IMG/VR virus record: IMGVR_UViG_3300037502_003929
Span: 1 to 34,114 of that record
Source: a virus
Length of the DNA: 34,114 nucleotides
Strand: one strand, 5' to 3'
The notes under the pieces were generated by a model. The model was given only the letters and a program-made list of their open reading frames with translations, did not search any database and was not told the DNA's origin. Shown one piece after another: positions 31,735 through 34,114 of this stretch. Made by a program: the position numbers and the translations under genes. Every line of letters begins with the position of its first letter. The first letter of the stretch is position 1.

Positions 31735-32432
31735 ATTTCAGAAAACTCATTCTAACAGAGAATGCTTGCTACAAGGCAGGCAAAATAATCACACCTAAAG
31801 GCATCATGGTGCATTCCACTGGTGCCAATAACCCGAACCTAAAAAGATATGTTGGACCTGATGATGGACTATTAGGAGCAAATCAGTACAACAACCATTG
31901 GAATCAGGACAGACCAGACGGAAGACAAGTATGTGTTCATGCTTTCATTGGAAAGCTTAAGAATGGTTCAATTGCCACATATCAAACCCTGCCATGGGAT
32001 CATAGAGGGTGGCATTCAGGAGGAAGTGCTAATGATACACACATAGGGGTTGAGATTTGCGAGGACAATTTGACTGATGCAAATTATTTTAACAAGGTTT
32101 ATACCGAAGCCGTAGAGCTATGCGTATACCTTTGTAAGCTTTATGATCTAACCGAAAAAGATATCATTGGCCATTACGAAGGCTACCAAATAGGGATTGC
32201 AAGTAATCATGGTGACCCAAGACATTGGTTTTTCAGACATGGTAAAAGCATGGATACATTCCGAGCAGATGTAAAGAAGCTATTAATTGAAGGTGACAAA
32301 CCGGATACTCAGGAGAAAAAGAAATACTATCGTGTTCAAATCGGTGCATATTCAGTCAAGACCAATGCCGAGGCACAGCTTGCTAGAGTTAAAAAGGCTG
32401 GCTTTACTGATGCATACATAAAGTATGATTAA
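31731..32432 (+). CDS. N-acetylmuramoyl-L-alanine amidase endolysin with SPOR domain
   Basis: The protein has 233 residues. Residues 15-185 are an amidase_2/PGRP fold: GIMVHSTGANNPNLKRYV with zinc ligand His28, TLPWDHRGWHSGGSANDTHI, GVEICEDNLTD and HYEGYQIGIASNHGDPRHWF with a further ligand set. Residues about 199-233 (YYRVQIGAYSVKTNAEAQLA) form a short SPOR domain, which usually binds denuded glycan strands at division sites. There is no signal peptide, so release depends on the holin next door. The domain order, amidase then SPOR, is common in clostridial phage lysins. A strong terminator follows 18 bases after the stop. Confidence 0.93.
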   Translation: MNFRKLILTENACYKAGKIITPKGIMVHSTGANNPNLKRYVGPDDGLLGANQYNNHWNQDRPDGRQVCVHAFIGKLKNGSIATYQTLPWDHRGWHSGGSANDTHIGVEICEDNLTDANYFNKVYTEAVELCVYLCKLYDLTEKDIIGHYEGYQIGIASNHGDPRHWFFRHGKSMDTFRADVKKLLIEGDKPDTQEKKKYYRVQIGAYSVKTNAEAQLARVKKAGFTDAYIKYD

Positions 32433-32450
32433 CCTATCCAAATAATTACG

Positions 32451-32488
32451 ACCCGAGGAGTGTAAAAACTCTTCGGGTTATTTTTTTT
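32451..32488 (+). terminator. Strong rho-independent terminator after the lysis genes
   Basis: ACCCGAGGAGT (32451-32461) pairs over 11 positions, one of them G-U, with ACTCTTCGGGT (32468-32478) across a GTAAAA loop. T-rich sequence with eight consecutive T follows. It ends the late operon and separates it from the integration module. Confidence 0.92.
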
Positions 32489-32492
32489 GCCT

Positions 32493-32548
32493 TTTAGGGG
32501 TTCGAATCATCGTGAGTTTTTGCATATAGTTGCAGGAAATTTCCTGCA
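32493..32548 (+). promoter_or_regulatory. Second copy of the TTTAGGGGTTCGA leader element, with 18-base palindrome
   Basis: The element starts TTTAGGGGTTCGA, includes GAGTTTTTGCATATAG, and ends in a perfect palindrome TGCAGGAAATTTCCTGCA (32531-32548) just before the SHOCT ribosome site. The order and spacing match the element at 2806-2860 before the antirepressor, with a one-base offset. A perfect palindrome may be an operator or an RNA hairpin. Confidence 0.58.
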
Positions 32549-32567
32549 GAATGGGAGGTTAGATTAT

Positions 32568-32798
32568 ATGCAGATTACGAAAATTACAGATAAATCAAGT
32601 CGACAAACCACTTTGAAACATAAATCCTTAAGCACTGAAGAACTTCAGCGAGAATTTGATTATTATAGAGCAGAAAAGCTGTTGCATCAAATGCTTGATA
32701 AGGGCCTTATTTCAAAGGAAGAGTTCAACAAAATCATGCTATTAAATCGGGAAACTTTCTCACCTGTTTTAGCACGGATAATGCCCAATATTCCTTGA
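32568..32798 (+). CDS. SHOCT-domain small protein
   Basis: The product has 76 residues from an ATG at 32568, behind GGGAGG; a longer reading to 32487 would run through the regulatory palindrome. The C-terminal 45 residues contain LSTEELQREFDYYRAEKLLH, then MLDKGLISKEEFNKI, the short helical SHOCT motif (short C-terminal domain). A short basic N-terminal part precedes it. Small SHOCT proteins directly before large serine recombinases are common in clostridial prophages and integrative elements and may assist or regulate them. The recombinase gene starts 52 bases after the stop. Confidence 0.78.
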   Translation: MQITKITDKSSRQTTLKHKSLSTEELQREFDYYRAEKLLHQMLDKGLISKEEFNKIMLLNRETFSPVLARIMPNIP

Positions 32799-32850
32799 TA
32801 TATAAAGGTTTTAGAGGTAATATGTGACCTACCAAGGAGGAGGTGAGGCG

Positions 32851-34114
32851 ATGAAAAAGATAACGAAAATAGATAGCAACAAGGCTGATTCCTTAATCAG
32901 ACCAAAGTTGAGAGTAGCTGCTTACTGCCGTGTTTCTACAGACAGCGATGAACAGCTTGTCAGTTTGCAAGTACAAAAGGCTCATTATGAGACCTACATA
33001 AAGGCAAATCCAGAATGGGAGTATGTTGGCTTGTATTATGATGAGGGAATTAGTGGCACTAAAAAAGAAAACCGAACGGAACTTCTCAGAATGCTGTCAG
33101 ATTGTGAAAATAAAAAGATTGACTTAATTATTACAAAGTCCATTAGTAGGTTTGCGAGAAACACTACGGATTGTTTGGAGATGGTTCGTAAACTGTTGGA
33201 TCTTGGGATTTATATCTATTTTGAGAAAGAGAATATCAATACCCAATCAATGGAAAGTGAATTGATGCTTTCTATATTAAGCGGGCTTGCAGAAAGTGAG
33301 TCAATCTCCATTTCGGAAAATAACAAGTGGGCAATTCAAAGGAGATTTCAGAACGGAACTTTTAAGATTTCTTACCCCCCATATGGCTATGACAACATTG
33401 ATGGTCAATTGGTGGTAAACCCTGAGCAAGCAGAAATTGTGAAGTATATTTTCGCAGAAGTATTATCAGGCAAGGGTACACAGAAAATAGCAGATGATCT
33501 TAATCAAAAGGGTATCCCCTCCAAAAGAGGTGGTCGTTGGACTGCTACCACAATTCGAGGAATTCTAAAAAATGAGAAATATACCGGGGATGTTATACTG
33601 CAAAAAACCTATACAGATTCCCGTTTTAATAAGCGCACCAATTACGGTGAGAAAAACAGATATTTAATAGAAAATCATCATGAGGCAATTATCAGCCATG
33701 AAGTGTTTGAAGCAGTAGAGGCTGCCTTAAATCAAAGGGCAAAAGAAAAGGGAATAGAAAAGTGTAATGATAAGTACCAAAACCGGTATTCTTTCTCCGG
33801 AAAAATTATTTGCTCGGAATGTGGTAGCACCTTTAAAAGACGAATTCATTCATCCGGCACAAGAAAATATGTAGCCTGGTGTTGTAGTAAACACTTAAAG
33901 CAGATAACCGAATGTTCCATGCAGTTTATTAGAGATGAAGATATAAAGACAGCATTTGTTACTATGATGAACAAGCTGATTTTCGGTAGAAAACTTATTC
34001 TACAACCACTATTAGATGCTTTGCGTGGAATGAGCAACTCAGATAACCTTTCAAGAATTCAGGAATTAGAGAAGCAAATTGAAAAAAATGCAGAACAGAG
34101 AGAACTGCTTGTAA
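32851..34114 (+). CDS. Large serine recombinase (integrase), 3'-truncated by window edge
   Basis: The frame is open from an ATG at 32851, behind AAGGAGGAGG, to the window end, giving 421 residues without a stop. Residues 19-160 are the resolvase catalytic domain: KLRVAAYCRVSTDSDEQ with nucleophile Ser29, YYDEGISGTKKENRTELLRM, and ITKSISRFARNTTD with the conserved Arg pair. Residues 170-300 are the recombinase DNA-binding domain (PPYGYDNIDGQLVVNPEQAE, QKIADDLNQKGIPSKRGGRW, ATTIRGILKNEKYTG). Residues 310-370 hold a zinc ribbon with IICSECGSTFKRR and later Cys residues. A coiled coil begins at the cut end. The enzyme integrates and excises the prophage, so an attachment site is expected close to this gene, outside the window. 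Confidence 0.95.
   Translation, partial: MKKITKIDSNKADSLIRPKLRVAAYCRVSTDSDEQLVSLQVQKAHYETYIKANPEWEYVGLYYDEGISGTKKENRTELLRMLSDCENKKIDLIITKSISRFARNTTDCLEMVRKLLDLGIYIYFEKENINTQSMESELMLSILSGLAESESISISENNKWAIQRRFQNGTFKISYPPYGYDNIDGQLVVNPEQAEIVKYIFAEVLSGKGTQKIADDLNQKGIPSKRGGRWTATTIRGILKNEKYTGDVILQKTYTDSRFNKRTNYGEKNRYLIENHHEAIISHEVFEAVEAALNQRAKEKGIEKCNDKYQNRYSFSGKIICSECGSTFKRRIHSSGTRKYVAWCCSKHLKQITECSMQFIRDEDIKTAFVTMMNKLIFGRKLILQPLLDALRGMSNSDNLSRIQELEKQIEKNAEQRELLV

Noticed and set aside
32493-32510. tRNA T-arm-like GGGGTTCGAATC, as a tRNA or attachment-site remnant
   Set aside because: The 3' side of the T stem (CCCC) is missing and there is no acceptor stem or anticodon arm. The match is part of the repeated leader element instead.
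1-34114. CRISPR arrays, toxin-antitoxin pairs or insertion sequences
   Set aside because: I saw no regularly spaced repeats of array type, no recognisable toxin-antitoxin pair and no transposase gene. The only mobile elements supported are the two inteins and the prophage itself.

Overview
The window is most of one prophage with siphovirus morphology (HK97-type head, long non-contractile tail) in a low-GC Gram-positive host, most likely a member of the Clostridia. This rests on strong AGGAGG-type ribosome binding sites before nearly every gene, frequent GTG and TTG starts, a PGRP-fold amidase with a SPOR domain, a SHOCT protein followed by a large serine recombinase, and BRO-N/KilA-C antirepressor content. 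Every convincing gene lies on the + strand. I saw no tRNA, rRNA or CRISPR array. Both outer genes are cut by the window edges: the DNA polymerase on the left and the recombinase on the right.

Bases 1-9336 form the replication and early block. They hold a family A DNA polymerase, an antirepressor, a T5orf172-type GIY-YIG protein, a DUF4406 protein, a primase-helicase of the VapE type, a cluster of GGAACA repeats with an AT-rich tract (candidate origin), a VRR-NUC nuclease, a SNF2-type helicase and a RinA/ArpU-like late regulator. Bases 9337-10028 hold a probable late promoter, an HNH packaging endonuclease and a GC-rich, dyad-rich candidate cos site. Bases 10029-14229 are an accessory cassette placed between HNH/cos and the terminase: a ParB-methyltransferase fusion, a protein that looks like a degenerate amidoligase, a 61-residue protein, a complete amidoligase, a probable structured RNA, a gamma-glutamylcyclotransferase and a small zinc-ribbon protein. 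Bases 14306-32432 are the morphogenesis and lysis operon in standard order: TerS, TerL, portal, ClpP-like protease, capsid, head fibre, connectors, tail tube, frameshifted G/GT chaperones, tape measure, Dit, Tal, two more tail proteins, holin and amidase. A strong terminator follows. The SHOCT gene and the recombinase then begin the integration module.

The most striking feature is in the polymerase. Its motif B is interrupted by a class 1 intein (1248-2174). Inside that intein, in a different reading frame and with its own perfect Shine-Dalgarno sequence, start and stop, lies a complete HNH homing-endonuclease gene (1393-2124). The intein frame stays open through the whole endonuclease gene, so about 730 bases are read in two frames. 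A second intein, of class 3 with a LAGLIDADG domain, splits the Walker A motif of TerL.

The second candidate system is the amidoligase cassette. It pairs a real amidoligase with a paralogue that has lost the catalytic signature residues. Each is preceded by an almost identical promoter-like sequence, and a cyclotransferase and small proteins sit alongside. It could build or edit amide-linked peptides on a protein or cell-wall target, but the substrate cannot be read from the sequence.
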